Below are positions 36,609 to 47,390 of a stretch of 64,000 nt of DNA, in pieces. Source of the DNA: Paramacrobiotus metropolitanus. Taxonomy: Eukaryota > Tardigrada > Eutardigrada > Parachela > Macrobiotidae. The translations under genes were made by a program, and so were the position numbers. The stretch covers positions 62,001 to 126,000 of the forward strand of contig NW_026570299.1 in the NCBI RefSeq assembly GCF_019649055.1. Reading direction: 5' to 3'. The notes under the pieces are model-generated. The model had not been told where the DNA came from. It made no database searches and saw only the letters and a list, made by a program, of their open reading frames with translations. Position 1 is the first letter of the stretch, and the number at the start of each line of letters is the position of its first letter.

Positions 36609-37547
36609 ATGAGTACGATTAACTCAACATTGCTGACCAATGTCACGCCAGTAATCAGTGCCGTCCAACCGAAATGGACGCCCTTCCTCACCGGCCAAGC
36701 CGTGGTCCTCGGTCTCTCGCTCTTCTCCAACATCCTGGTCCTCATCGAGTTCCTCCGCATCCCCTCCCGCATCACCCCCTTCACCGTCTATTTAATCGTG
36801 CTCCTCCTCAGCAACCTGTTATTTCTCAGCGTCGTCCCCTTAACGGAACTATCCAATCAGCTCTACGGCCGTTGGTGGATGGGGCGGGCCGTGTGCTACC
36901 TCCACAACTACTTCAACGGTGTCGGTTCCGGCTCACAGATCTGCATCCACGTCTCCATCTCCATCAACCGCTTGTGGGCGGTGCATTACCCGATTTCCTA
37001 TAAAAACAACCATAACAAAAAAGTTGCGTTGCTGACGTGCTTATCCGCGGTAATTTTCGCCCACGTCATCGGACTCCCGGGCTGCATCATGGATATCATG
37101 TACTACGGTATTGACTTAAAGTACGGATGCCATATTAATTATTTGGCGCAGGTGTTGTGGGGGAAATTCGAAAACGCGTTACTGCATATTCTGCCGTTGG
37201 TGCTGATTATCGGAGCGTACGTGCATTTATGTATTAATCGTGTTCGCCGACGAAGAAAGATCCGGGAGAGCGGCAGCGGAAAGGTCAGTGCCGGGACGTC
37301 TACGGAAGATGGGGGAAAGCGGAAGGAAGCGGTTCGGCCGTTTTTGGTGTTGTCGTTGACCGCGGTCAGTGTGACGGTGTGCTGGACGCCGGCCGTGGTG
37401 TACTTTGCCGTGATCAAGTTTGCCGGCTTGTGGATGCCGGAGTGGTTCTTTATCCTGTCGGTCATGTTCTACTCCATGCAAGCGCTATTTGATCCGTGGT
37501 TGTTTGCCGTGGCATTGTTAGCCACCAATCGGAAATGGTGTAGTTAG
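36609..37547 (+). CDS. Rhodopsin-type GPCR, copy 1 (orphan)
   Basis: Intronless, 312 residues, seven hydrophobic helices. The start has two N-glycosylation sites (NST, NVT). Class A landmarks: WW-x-GRAVC at the helix 3 disulfide Cys, VCWTPAVVYF in helix 6 (the CWxP switch), and FDPWLF in helix 7 replacing NPxxY. The DRY motif after helix 3 is replaced by INRLWAVHYP, so the usual acidic residue is lost. The third loop is short and basic (RVRRRRKIRE). The tail is almost absent, ending a few residues after helix 7. Ligand and G protein are unknown. The paralogue at 55092 has the same layout. Confidence 0.8.
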   Translation: MSTINSTLLTNVTPVISAVQPKWTPFLTGQAVVLGLSLFSNILVLIEFLRIPSRITPFTVYLIVLLLSNLLFLSVVPLTELSNQLYGRWWMGRAVCYLHNYFNGVGSGSQICIHVSISINRLWAVHYPISYKNNHNKKVALLTCLSAVIFAHVIGLPGCIMDIMYYGIDLKYGCHINYLAQVLWGKFENALLHILPLVLIIGAYVHLCINRVRRRRKIRESGSGKVSAGTSTEDGGKRKEAVRPFLVLSLTAVSVTVCWTPAVVYFAVIKFAGLWMPEWFFILSVMFYSMQALFDPWLFAVALLATNRKWCS

Positions 37548-38255
37548 CGAGGGACGCCGTGGGTTAGGTGTGCGTGACCACCCCGCGCGGCTGAATTGTT
37601 GTGAAGATTCGGTTTCCTTGTTGCATGCAGACTTGCAATATCATCCTGCTGTCCTATCGATCATGATCAGTGTCACACAGCCAGCCCATCAGAAAGTTAG
37701 AAAAATGTATTATATTATGCATTAGTTTCATAACCTGTGTGTGCGGAAAATTAATAGCGTTCTACGTATTAAAACAGTTTATACTACCAAATACCAAACA
37801 TATAGTCAGAAGTCCCAGGTGCCATCGCTGCTGCTTCCTTCGCTCTAGATGATATACTGCATTATGTTACATAACCGGATTACTCATGTAGTAATGTAAC
37901 CTATGGTCATATATGCTTTTCCCTATGGTCATGTACCTATGGTCATGTGTGCGTTTATCTTATGGTCATAGTCCATGTTTTTGCCTTTCTCATGCCCTTG
38001 TGAGCCAGATGTACTGACAATGCGTGATTGTCTGATATTAGGTCGTTTCCCTGGATGTCCTGTTATTTCCGGCTTAGGCCGTTATATAAGCTCATGTTTA
38101 CTTGTTATTTGTTAGTTCTTAGCTGAGTATCATTAAAGTGGCTAAAACCCGATATTCTTATACGTCTACGGATAGTGTAAGCGTAGCAATTATAACGTGC
38201 AGAACATTAATCTTTACACAATTTACCTATTTCAAAATTCAGCAACGGTTCGATT
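37548..38255. repeat. Spacer with TATGGTCAT repeats
   Basis: Region between GPCR copy 1 and the Vps62-like remains. TATGGTCAT recurs at 37902, 37924, 37938 and 37961. No gene recognised. Confidence 0.6.
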
Positions 38256-38900
38256 AGTCACAGTGTCACATTTATTGGTTGCAAGTTGCCAAAGTTTCTA
38301 GAGCTTTTCATTTGCCATGTCCTGGCAGTGTAATCGGCAGGTGCTACTGCCAGGTTACCCGCAACTTTTACGCACATGCACAAGATCAAGACATTTTGCC
38401 CCGGCAATCCGTTTGGTGGGCTGTACGAGCGATGCCCACGAATGTCTGTACATCCAATCTCTCCTCCCCATTCACCGGGACATTTCACCACATAGAAAAC
38501 TCCGACTGTCCCCCGACTTGTGATTATTCCACACTTCATCAACGGCAACGGCCGGCACCACCAGCTCGGAGAGTTCGAAGTTCGGGAAACTGATCAGCAG
38601 ACGCTTGACGATGCCGGCCGCGCAGCGCTGCATGCCCCAGACACGTGTAACCCGGGTTTGGAACGAAGATGGACACATCCAATTCCGCGCTGGTGTCAGC
38701 GCTGTCCCATACCCATACCAGGACCCAGGTGGCTGTGAGTACCCAGGGCGTCCTCGTAGCTCAGCAGCGGTTAGACGAGACGGCATGATCCGTGCCCCAG
38801 TAGATAACATGACCTTTTGTAACATAGTGATTACTTGTCGTAACGTGGCACCGGAAGTAGGTGTGTCGATTTTCTGCTTTAAATTTAGCACTGCTATGCC
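38256..38900 (-). pseudogene. Vps62-like pseudogene 1
   Basis: Fragments in several frames align with the 44.6 kb copy. One frame reads DSADTSAELDVSIFVPNPGY, followed by TCLGHAALRG, the classic Vps62 repeat of dVSiw-PvPpGY-lGhva. Others read AVDEVWNNHKSG and, further on, RLDVQTFVG and GLPGQNV. A TGA replaces a Trp codon present in the 44.6 kb copy, and at least two small frameshifts break the frame. It lies 0.7 kb downstream of GPCR copy 1 and points toward it. Vps62-family proteins are found in fungi and plants; their role is poorly defined. Confidence 0.6.
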
Positions 38901-39572
38901 TCAATAAATTTTGATTTTAGCAACTTTGATATACTGTAATTTGATATAGATTTTAACAACTTTGTAGTTGTAAGTACTTATTTACGGCCGTACTGTCTCT
39001 GCAAATTCTTGCACTCATGCATGTTGCCATTTCGGACTGCTATTCGATCCATGACGGTTAGGTAGCTCTTTCCAAACACATCAGTTGCTGCGAATAAAAT
39101 GACAAAGGGCAAGGGTTATTTGGCCACTGTTGTGCGCACTGCGCAGCGTAGTTGCACGAATAATTTGCACGGAGATAGCAAAGGCATAAACTCGGCAGCG
39201 GCTTCAACCGGCGAATCCCGATCGGTTTAATTTATAATTTAATTCTTGGTAATTATCTGGAGAGGTAATACACAGCTGTCCCATCTCGTGCGAGCTGGAA
39301 CAAAAGTTTTATTTGATGTGTTTCGTGTGACGCTGTTGCATCCAGTCATAAACAGTTCGGGCAATGATTACAACGATTGGCTACTGCCTGCGTAAATTAA
39401 ATTACAATGGTTATCACTCGAAGTGCAGTAATAATGTGTTCGATCTTTGCAAGCTGAGAAACAGAAACGTACTAGCTGGATAGTACCGCGATGCAAATTG
39501 TAGTCTGCAGTTTGTTTATAACACCACATAGCAAACACACAGGAACGGATTATCTCCGTTTTATCACCGCCG
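38901..39572. other. Intergenic, no gene recognised
   Basis: Spacer between the Vps62-like pseudogene and the first glycine-zipper gene. No supported feature. Confidence 0.5.
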
Positions 39573-40253
39573 TCAGTGCACTTTGTCAGCATGACCTACT
39601 AGTTGTCCCGAAGGGAGATTGAATAATTTCACCAAAAATGTCTCGTTCCAAACGTTATGCAAGGCAATTTGGGGCAGCCCCATAGTACAACTTTGATCTG
39701 GGATGATGGATATACGGGCAATTCGGGGATCGGTGGCCAATTCCCACAGTAATTTTCCGTTCGACTTGTGGAGAGATTCGTCGTGCAGTACCGGTTTCCA
39801 GCAATCAAAGGTGTAGTGTCCATCCACTTCGCACTCGTCGGCACCGAGCACCACCCAGCCAATGGGACCGGTCGCTACACCCCCTACCGCTGCCGCCCAA
39901 GCACCGCCCCCTAAACTCCCTGTAAGGCCTCCCACACATCCGGTCGTCATGACACTTGAGACCGTCGCACTGCCGCCGCTAACTAAAGCGCTGACGGCGG
40001 TTAAAGAGCCGAGAACACCACCACCAGCAACAGCAGTTCCTACGGTTGTCCCAATAGTTGCGGCAGTCCCAGCGCTAGCGGCGGCAGCGGCGGTACTAAT
40101 GGATGCTGCCGTAAACCCTGCCGCTTGGCCGACTCCGGCCACTCCAGCAGCCGCCGCCGGTATTGCTGCGCCTCCTGTGGCCACTACAGTAGCCACTGTC
40201 GCAATTGCACCCACAGTCAAAGCAACCATTGTTGACTGGATGCCTGAAATCAC
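39573..40253 (-). CDS. Ala/Gly-rich glycine-zipper protein, copy 1 (unknown family)
   Basis: Intronless, 226 codons (a second possible start is Met9 at 40229, closer to the paralogue's start). The amino two-thirds is almost entirely Ala, Gly, Val, Thr and Ser in GxxxG/AxxxA spacing, enough for several tightly packed membrane helices. It then changes to a polar tail with VLGADECEVDGHYTFDCWKP, LHDES, ALHNVWNETF and LPSGQLVGHADK. The paralogue at 41458 shares this tail motif by motif. From memory, similar GAD...DCWKP tails occur in uncharacterised fungal proteins, but this is unchecked. A pore, membrane anchor or self-assembling role is only a guess. Confidence 0.65.
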   Translation of the reverse strand: MISGIQSTMVALTVGAIATVATVVATGGAAIPAAAAGVAGVGQAAGFTAASISTAAAAASAGTAATIGTTVGTAVAGGGVLGSLTAVSALVSGGSATVSSVMTTGCVGGLTGSLGGGAWAAAVGGVATGPIGWVVLGADECEVDGHYTFDCWKPVLHDESLHKSNGKLLWELATDPRIARISIIPDQSCTMGLPQIALHNVWNETFLVKLFNLPSGQLVGHADKVH

Positions 40254-41457
40254 AGTTGAAAATTATGCATAAATATTTCAGCATCGCTTGAATACAGCAG
40301 ATTGTGGAAATAGCTTGGAGGCAAGATTTTATTCTGTACCTGGCAATCGGCAATTTTCGATCGAGATGCTGCTACACAGGCAACAACTATGTGCAACTCG
40401 TATATTATTACAGTCTGTATATTATAACTATACAATTGTACATGTATGAATGCGTTGGACCATGTGCGCTCAATAAAACCCTTCAAATCCCGTTATTAGC
40501 CAATTAATACCAAAATTCTTGGATTATATACAGTACTCTGTATCGTGATAAAAGGCTGCATATATACTGCACTACTACTCTGGTGTGGCTAAATGTTTTG
40601 CTATGTCAATTAGCAACCTTGCTTTATTTCTTTATCGTTCATACACGTGTTACTTATCTCTTGCGGTATAGTGGAACTTTTTATGTGTTGAATTTTACTT
40701 AACGGCCAACCCATTTATTAAAAGAACAGAAATGGGATCAAGCATGAGGAATGCATCAGAAGTTTATCGTAAAGCAAGCGAGCACACTGCGCACGTCTGT
40801 TGAACTCCCATCCATCACTTCGTCCTCGAATATGTGAAAGTGAATTTATTGTCAACAATCCACAAATCTTTGAGTGGGTTCGGAGTTCCCGAACGAATGT
40901 TTGAGCTTGTTATCGGTCATGACTGATAAGCAATTAATAATTTACTGATGAACAGGGCCGTACCCGTTCGTCATTAATTTTGTTACAGTAGTTCCATTGA
41001 CTGCTGGCGAACAACTAGCGCGCTAGGACTATGATCTACCAACATTACTGCACATGTTAACTGCAACTCGCTAGAATACTATCATATAAAATTCTTCCGC
41101 TGCGCTCAGCGCTCCACTCCCGAGCAGACAACGCCATTCTATTTCCGAGTTTGAATAAAGTGTAGTGTTAATTGCTTTTTACGGGTTTTTGTTGAGAGCG
41201 ATTGGTCTTCTAGTGCGTGAGCTGCAGTTTAAAAAGCGTAAGTCATAACTTTTATGTGCATTGATCTACGATATTAGCAGCTCACGCTTGAACCGATTTC
41301 TAAGTGTATACACCTAGTTGCTCTTCTCTCCATTATTTTTTCTATGGTGTCCAAATCATTCTATCCTGGCTTTACTCTAAGCATATCTGCAATCAAACTT
41401 GACTACTCGTACCGCTGTACAGAAACATGTGGCCTGTTTTCAGAAAGCATTCCAAAT
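40254..41457. promoter_or_regulatory. Divergent spacer between the glycine-zipper genes
   Basis: About 1.2 kb separates two head-to-head paralogues, so any promoter of either gene must lie here. No specific motif is supported. An in-frame extension of the + gene to an ATG at 41344 is possible but not matched in the paralogue. Confidence 0.35.
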
Positions 41458-42051
41458 ATGACGGTAATCACCGGCAGCGTGATTGGGGCCGTCGCAACAG
41501 CTGGTGTGGCCACAGGTCCGGCTGCATTCGGGGCTGCTGCGGGAACATTAGTGAGCATCCTCAGCGGCAGCACAGTGGGCATGGCCGGGTCAACGTTGGG
41601 AACAGCGGCTGCTAGCGGTGGTGTAATGGGAGCCGTAACGGGGTCACTCGCATCCGTCCTTGGCAATGCTACACCATACTCTGTCATTCACGGTTCCCTA
41701 CTGGGAGCAGTCACGGGAGCTGGTTCGAGTGCTGCCTATACCGCGGCTGTCGTGGGTGCTGCCAGTGGGCCCCTTAGTTTGTTGGTACTGGGTGCCGACA
41801 TCGCTGAATCGGATGCAGCCTGCACCTTTGATTGCTGGAAGCCCATACTGCACGATGAGTCCACTGAGCCCTCCAATGGGATGCTGTTACAAGATGTCAT
41901 AGCAGATAAGCGGATTGCCGATGTCACACTTTCCTTCAGCAACCTGTCAGATCCCCATATCGTACTGCACAACATTTGGGGCGAGATGTTCCGCATCGAT
42001 ATGGTTTCCTTGCCTTCTGGACATTTGGCAACGCATGCCAACAAGATTTAA
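41458..42051 (+). CDS. Ala/Gly-rich glycine-zipper protein, copy 2 (unknown family)
   Basis: A 197-residue protein if it starts at 41458, where MTVITGSVIGAVATAG aligns with the start of copy 1; the frame also allows ATG at 41344. Dense small-residue helices (AAAGTLVSILSGSTVGMAG and following) lead into the shared tail LVLGADIAESDAACTFDCWK, ILHDES, VLHNIWGEMF and LPSGHLATHANK. The Phe-Asp-Cys-Trp-Lys-Pro core and the HN-(I/V)-W box are identical in both copies, so the tail is under constraint. The two genes form a divergent pair. Function is unknown. Confidence 0.65.
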   Translation: MTVITGSVIGAVATAGVATGPAAFGAAAGTLVSILSGSTVGMAGSTLGTAAASGGVMGAVTGSLASVLGNATPYSVIHGSLLGAVTGAGSSAAYTAAVVGAASGPLSLLVLGADIAESDAACTFDCWKPILHDESTEPSNGMLLQDVIADKRIADVTLSFSNLSDPHIVLHNIWGEMFRIDMVSLPSGHLATHANKI

Positions 42052-42263
42052 TACTGCTGAAAATAAATTATTCTGTCCTGCAATGATTCATAGATCAAAC
42101 CTGCTGCTCGGAACTTTGTTGAAATATCTGTATGTCGTATGTACGTATATCATATCGTATAATTATTGTCGTCCATGTTAATTGTATCTGTGTTCACTAA
42201 TTAATTATATCTACATGTTTACGAAGTTTTATTCGACATCAGTCAATTCACAGATCAGATGGG

Positions 42264-42650
42264 CTAGCACAGGTTTACAATACTTAAAATGGTCAAAGAT
42301 TTAAAACTGAAAAAACATCGAAAATCTTTGGTCCCATTAGAGATCTTAGGGCGTGCAATCGGTGTACCCAAAATCGCAACTGCATTTCCTCTGAGTACAG
42401 CAAGGCTCAAGCGCTGCCTTAAGAAGGCCGTAGATCGAGGTTCTCCAGTAACTTCGCGCATCTTACGGCCGGCGAAACGGATGAGCTCAGCAAAAGCCAC
42501 TCCAAACGTACCGAGCGTCTCGACCGCCAGAGGGTAGAATAAATATCCCCGACCTTCGACGAGAGCATATATGTTGCGCTTGCTGTTTTCAGCCAACTCG
42601 GCTACGCTTCCGGCTTTCCTGGAATGGGCACTAACGGGGGACATGACCAC
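42264..42650 (-). mobile_element. Retrotransposon polyprotein fragment
   Basis: The frame carries AVETLGTFGVAFAELIRFAG, then REVTGEPRSTAFLRQRLSLA and VLRGNAVAILG. This is the tail commonly found after the reverse transcriptase of invertebrate non-LTR elements (PLAvETLG...R-x-R-x-VTGepR...FL-QRlS-A-QRgNA). Only this end is present; no RT core lies upstream. Confidence 0.55.
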
Positions 42651-42904
42651 AGTGCCCCAGCATGTCGCATCTATCTATATGTTAATTATATCTATATTAC
42701 GAGTATTAAGTATCTATATATTGGTTTTTGAATATCTATATTAATTTATCGTTGTCGAACAATATGATGATCGAGGGAATGAACATTGGAACTCGGCAAC
42801 TTCTTTTTTCTTGTTTAATAAGCCGCTGCGCCTTGAGCAAAGTCGCAAAAATGGTTACGGTTTAAACTGACGAAAAACGTATTTATAACAGAATTCACGT
42901 ATTA

Positions 42905-43080
42905 AGTTGGAATAGAGCATTACAGACAGGGTAAGGGTCCGGTATTCACGTACAAGCCGGTGAGCTTAACCACGGCGAATTACACCCCCGCCGGCGTCTA
43001 GCACGTCACACGGACGTTGTCAACGACAACACCAAGAACGGTCGCTCCGCTTCTTTACGCTTTCCGCCTTTTTTCTGCTT
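42905..43080 (-). pseudogene. Fragment of a third GPCR paralogue
   Basis: On the minus strand the sequence follows GPCR copy 1 from its third loop (GGKRKEAERPFLVLSL) through helix 6 to helix 7 (LSVMLYS-like), in about 175 bp. Stops and a frame break interrupt it (the CWTP region becomes a stop followed by Arg-rich codons). Nothing matching helices 1-5 is found nearby. It is a decayed relative of the 36609 and 55092 genes. Confidence 0.7.
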
Positions 43081-44627
43081 TATATGTCATTTAAGAATTA
43101 GCGGAAATTAAATTACCGCGTAATTTTGTCAGTTCCCTGTACATGCATCCCTGTTCCTTCCGGCACTGTTTCAGGCCGTATGCATCTTGCCTGTGCACAT
43201 CGTCTATCGTTGTCGTTTTGCCATAACGGTTTTCACCTGTTGCTAACTGTATAATTTTTGATAACCACCCGCCCGCCCTACTTTAGCGGCGGCATTACTG
43301 TAGTTGTTTTCACGGTTTATGATGTATGCTATCAAATCAATAAAGGGGGGCAAAGAAATCGGGCGCAGGCGGAGGGTGCCGGCAGTGAGCGGTCTGTGCC
43401 GACAGGTAAGGCTCTCAGCTGCAGTTGTGCACCTTCGGCCATGCCGATGACATTTAACTCCACAAAACGCACGTCGCGTTGTCTCACAGATCGGAATACC
43501 AGATCAGAATCTGCGGATAATTTAACTTATAGTAACCTTCACTGTAGAATAACCTTCATACAAGCGCATTTCGAAACATACTCACGGCTATACGTTAGTC
43601 GTAACAGATCACTGTACGATACAGATGGGCTTTAAGTCACACAGGTCGACTACGTTGCGTTCGACTACGTTTCAAGGTGTGCTTGTATTATACTGTAGAC
43701 AATTATTCTGGTTGCGGTGTTAGTGGGGTGCCGAGCAGCATAAATTTACGACGAATGCGCGGCTGTAGGGATTATAATTAGCGGTTGGCGGTCGTGGACG
43801 CTTTTAACTGACTTGGCGCAATTACTCAGATGGCCGACTGGGTTGGCACTGATTCATCCCAAGCAGTTAAACACAACACCGTAACTCACGGCATGTTTAA
43901 TGGCAGGGGTGTACAAGAACGGAGACAGGTTTGAGATAAGAAATTAGGCAAGAAAGAACAAGTGGTATAGCAAGCGAGTGCAAGAATGAATTCCAAAAAT
44001 TCAAGAGGAGGAGAACTAATCGGTGAAACGGACAGAAATTCATTACTAGACGAAATTTTGAAATATTGATGAATCATAACTGGGCGGTCTCGTACACATA
44101 TTAGTGATATTACCGATACAATACATTAGCAAACATTAGAAGGATAATCACTAAGATACTGACATGCTATGCGGAAGTCGCACCGCGACAACCGCACTAG
44201 ATGACCAAACCTACTCAATCGGTAGAGTGGGAATATGCTTTGGACTCCGTAAGTGGTACTACTGCCCACTTCCGCTAGGTACGATCGGATTGCTGTGCCT
44301 AACGAAAGTTACCGAACCCGAAACACTCAGGAACTTCCCAAATGTTTAATCACCAAACTGAATGAACGAACAAACAGAAAAGAACAGAACCGAACAGAAC
44401 GAGATATGAACTTCCTTCTAACCTAGAGTCACACGACCTTTCAGCTAGCAACAAGCTCACAGATTTAGCTGAAGTTAGAAACTTCAGACTGATTCGTTAA
44501 ACCAGAATCGTGGATGGAAATAGCGATCAAATCCGTTAGATAAGAACAGCAAGTCGTACGTAACAGAACTGACAACACGTACGTCATAACACGTACGTAC
44601 GTAATACGCGCAACTACGCATAGCGCG
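43081..44627. other. Intergenic with ACGT-rich stretch
   Basis: No gene recognised. A run of ACGTACGT-like units lies at about 44553-44610. A 125-codon open frame at 43258-43635 (+) has no features and is not called. Confidence 0.45.
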
Positions 44628-45265
44628 TTAATACGCACGATTTAATACATTCTGTCCCGGCAAACCAATCGGCCGGCTGTACGCGGAATGCCCCACGAAC
44701 GTCTGCACATCCAGTCCCTCGTCCGTATTCCCCGGAACATTCCACCACAGGGAGAATTCCGTCTTCCCTCCGGACTTGCGGTTGCTCCAAACCTCCTCCT
44801 TGGCCACGACCGGCAAGAGAAACTCGGAATGAACGCTTCGCAGGCCGGGAAAGTCCTCGGCCGATGCAGTACGGCGACGGCTGCCGCCGTCGGCCACATG
44901 CCACAGACACGTGTATCCGGGATGCGGCACCGGATTGAAGACGCTGATATCCCGCTCCGCGTTATCGCACACCCGTTCCAGCTGACTGGGTACGTCCAGA
45001 GCGTCCTGAAAGCCCGGCAACGGTTTTACGAGGATGGCCATGTCGGTGCCGCGGTATACGGCATGCGGGGTGTGGCATAGTGGCCGGGGTAAAAGTATCC
45101 GGAAGGGAAAAGGACTGGTTCCCAGATGGAAGCGTTCCGCGTGTCCTCGGCGGACCCCTCGCTGCCTGTATTGGCCCAGATCTGGTCAAAGTAGCGATGA
45201 CAGTTTGTTTTCGGGGTCGGATCTACCGCCAGAGTCCAGCTGAGGATACACAGTAAAATCGTCGT
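44628..45265 (-). pseudogene. Vps62-like secreted protein, one frameshift
   Basis: Nearly complete relative of the Vps62 family. The minus strand opens with a hydrophobic leader (TTILLCILSWTLA, from about 45265, after a possible TAG acceptor), then CHRYFDQIWANTGSEGSAED and SIWEPVLFPSGYFYPGHYAT. After a frameshift near 45050-45056 follow MAILVKPLPGF, DISVFNPVPHPGYTCLWHVA, EFSLWWNVPGN and GLDVQTFVGHSAYS. This is the usual Vps62 order of three W-x-D/N-G-S ... P-x-GY units. The upstream ATG is not seen. The break may be a real mutation, an assembly error or an unseen splice. The role is unknown; a secreted form would be unusual for the family. Confidence 0.55.
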
Positions 45266-45671
45266 CTAGTACAATTACATCATGGTAAAGTAGCAGTGAA
45301 ATAACTTGTTGACAATCTATAAAATTACGTGCAGTATAACTAGTCTGGGTTGTTGAACAATTCTGCTGGTGTGTCTATTTAGTGAGCGATTAAAATACGA
45401 GTACCTGTGGAACAAGGAGCACTGACGAAACACTTTAAGTACTTGTTATGTTTTATTCAGCTTAACGTCTACTACGATCAGGATAAGTTCCTGCATTAGG
45501 TGGTAGACTACCGTAAACCAAGATAAGATCGAGACTTCGCAAAGTAAAACAAATATTCAAATTCAAATTTTACAACAATTTATGGTGATCAATATGCAAA
45601 AAACGTTTAGTCCAATTTAGATCCTTCCATTTGAGGGAATCCAGAGAGGTTTTGAAATAGCCGATTGTCCT

Positions 45672-46886
45672 TTATGCGTCCTTGGGTAACTTTATTTCGT
45701 TCCACAAACTGGCTAAGAAGGAATAACTCCGCTCACTTAGAAATATCCGTCCGTTAGATGATTCCGTTCCAGTAGGCTCCACTGCGTAGGGATGCTCGTC
45801 CAAGGCCGTTACCTGTCTCGTTCTACCTGCAACACAATCAGCAGCAGAACACTTCTCGCGAAATTTGAAAAATCTAGTTCCATAAGGAACCAGACCAAAC
45901 AACAGTTTGTACATTAGCAATAACAGCTTTCGAATTCGACAGAACAACAGCGATTTGTACCCTCCTTTCTCAAGCGTTTCTGTGTATTCGAACGAACGCG
46001 GACCGAATCGAATAGTTTTTAAAAACCTTTCCTGACAGTTTTCTATTGCGTCAACTAACAACTTTTGCTGGTAAAATGTAACAGTACTGCCATATTCAGT
46101 TATCGGTCTTACTACTGAATCATACAGTCTTCTTCGTGCTGCACTATTCTGAAACGGAAAAAGCGCGTTTAAATACCGTATTCGTTTTTTCATGCGACTG
46201 GCTAAATTGTAGCAATGAGACTGCCAACTAAGATGGCGGTCAATGTGAAGACCGAGATATTTGGTCTCCTCAGCTACCGGTATACTTTCATTGTTTAAAA
46301 AATATAAACTGTCCTGCAGTTTGACACGTTTCTTCGTAAAACGAACATGAACAGATTTCTTTGGGTTAAAAGTCAGTAGGTTGGTTTTGGCAAACTGGGA
46401 AATTTTATTCAGCGCTAACTGAAAGTCTTCTTCGTCAGCTACACACTCAACTTTTCGTAATACACAAACATCGTCAGCAAACACAAATAATTCGCAATCA
46501 GTCGGCAAATCACCGATTTCGTTCATGAGGCATAAAAACTTTTGTGGTCCCACAATTGAGCCTTGTGGAACACCACTTGTAACATTTTTGAATGAAGATA
46601 TCTTTCCATCAACAATAACTGCCTGTGAACGTCCCCTCAAATAGTCACTGAGAAGTTCGACTAACTGGCAGTTAACATTCATCTTACGTAACTTAGAAAT
46701 TACGGTGTTGTGATCAGCTTTGTCGAAAGCATTGGTGCAGTCTAAGAAAACGCAGTCTACATCTACACCATTAGCAATAAAATCCATAACCTTTTGCACA
46801 AAAATCTGACACAAACGTTCTGGGGAGTGACCTTTACGGTAACCAAACTGATAATCGGAAATAAGTCTATTGTTGTTGAAGTACAC
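45672..46886 (-). pseudogene. LINE reverse transcriptase segment
   Basis: Open frame of 404 codons covering most of the RT domain: GYRKGHSPERLCQIF, DCTNAFDKADH, GVPQGSIVGP and the catalytic FVFADDVCVL (FADD box). A thumb and connection region follow, ending LASLWNEIKLP before the stop. The amino part of RT lies upstream in other frames (46939-47384), so the full ORF2 is broken. RT acts on element RNA at the insertion site. Confidence 0.75.
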
Positions 46887-47390
46887 AGTTTATCGGTTAT
46901 TAAGAATTCTTTCGAATAGTTTAGAAACTGGATGGAGATTAGCAACTGGTCTCCAACTTTTTGGAATCGTCGAGTCGGAAGCACTGTTTAGGACCCGGTG
47001 TTACATAGGATACTTTCCATGAAACTGAATATTTTCGTTCAGACAGGCAGGTGTTAAATAAAATTTTTAATGGCGCTATCAACGCGGCACCGCAGGTTGT
47101 AATTAGCTCATTGGTAAACACGAACGGCCCAGAACTGTCTTAATTACACCCCAAATATCAGCTCCGTTTACAAAATTCTCTTCGGCAACAGGCAAACTTT
47201 CAATCTGTTCATCTTCTAAACAATGTACTGGACACGGAACTAGTGCGTCTAAATAATGGGAATTCAGAGCTTTAGCTTTTTCTTCGTTGGTGAATGCAAT
47301 GAGGTCACCACAACGTAGTGCTGGTATCCCCTCCCGGTCAACATACTTACAAACGTACGACCAAAATTTTTCGGATTTGAACAAGACGCA
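46887..47390 (-). pseudogene. LINE ORF2 linker region with frame breaks
   Basis: Between endonuclease and RT, the coding sense jumps between frames near 47380, 47115, 46980 and 46890. Pieces such as KSEKFWSYVCKYVDREG and FTNEEKAKALNSHYLDAL match the usual LINE region before RT. These breaks show the copy is dead. Confidence 0.6.
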
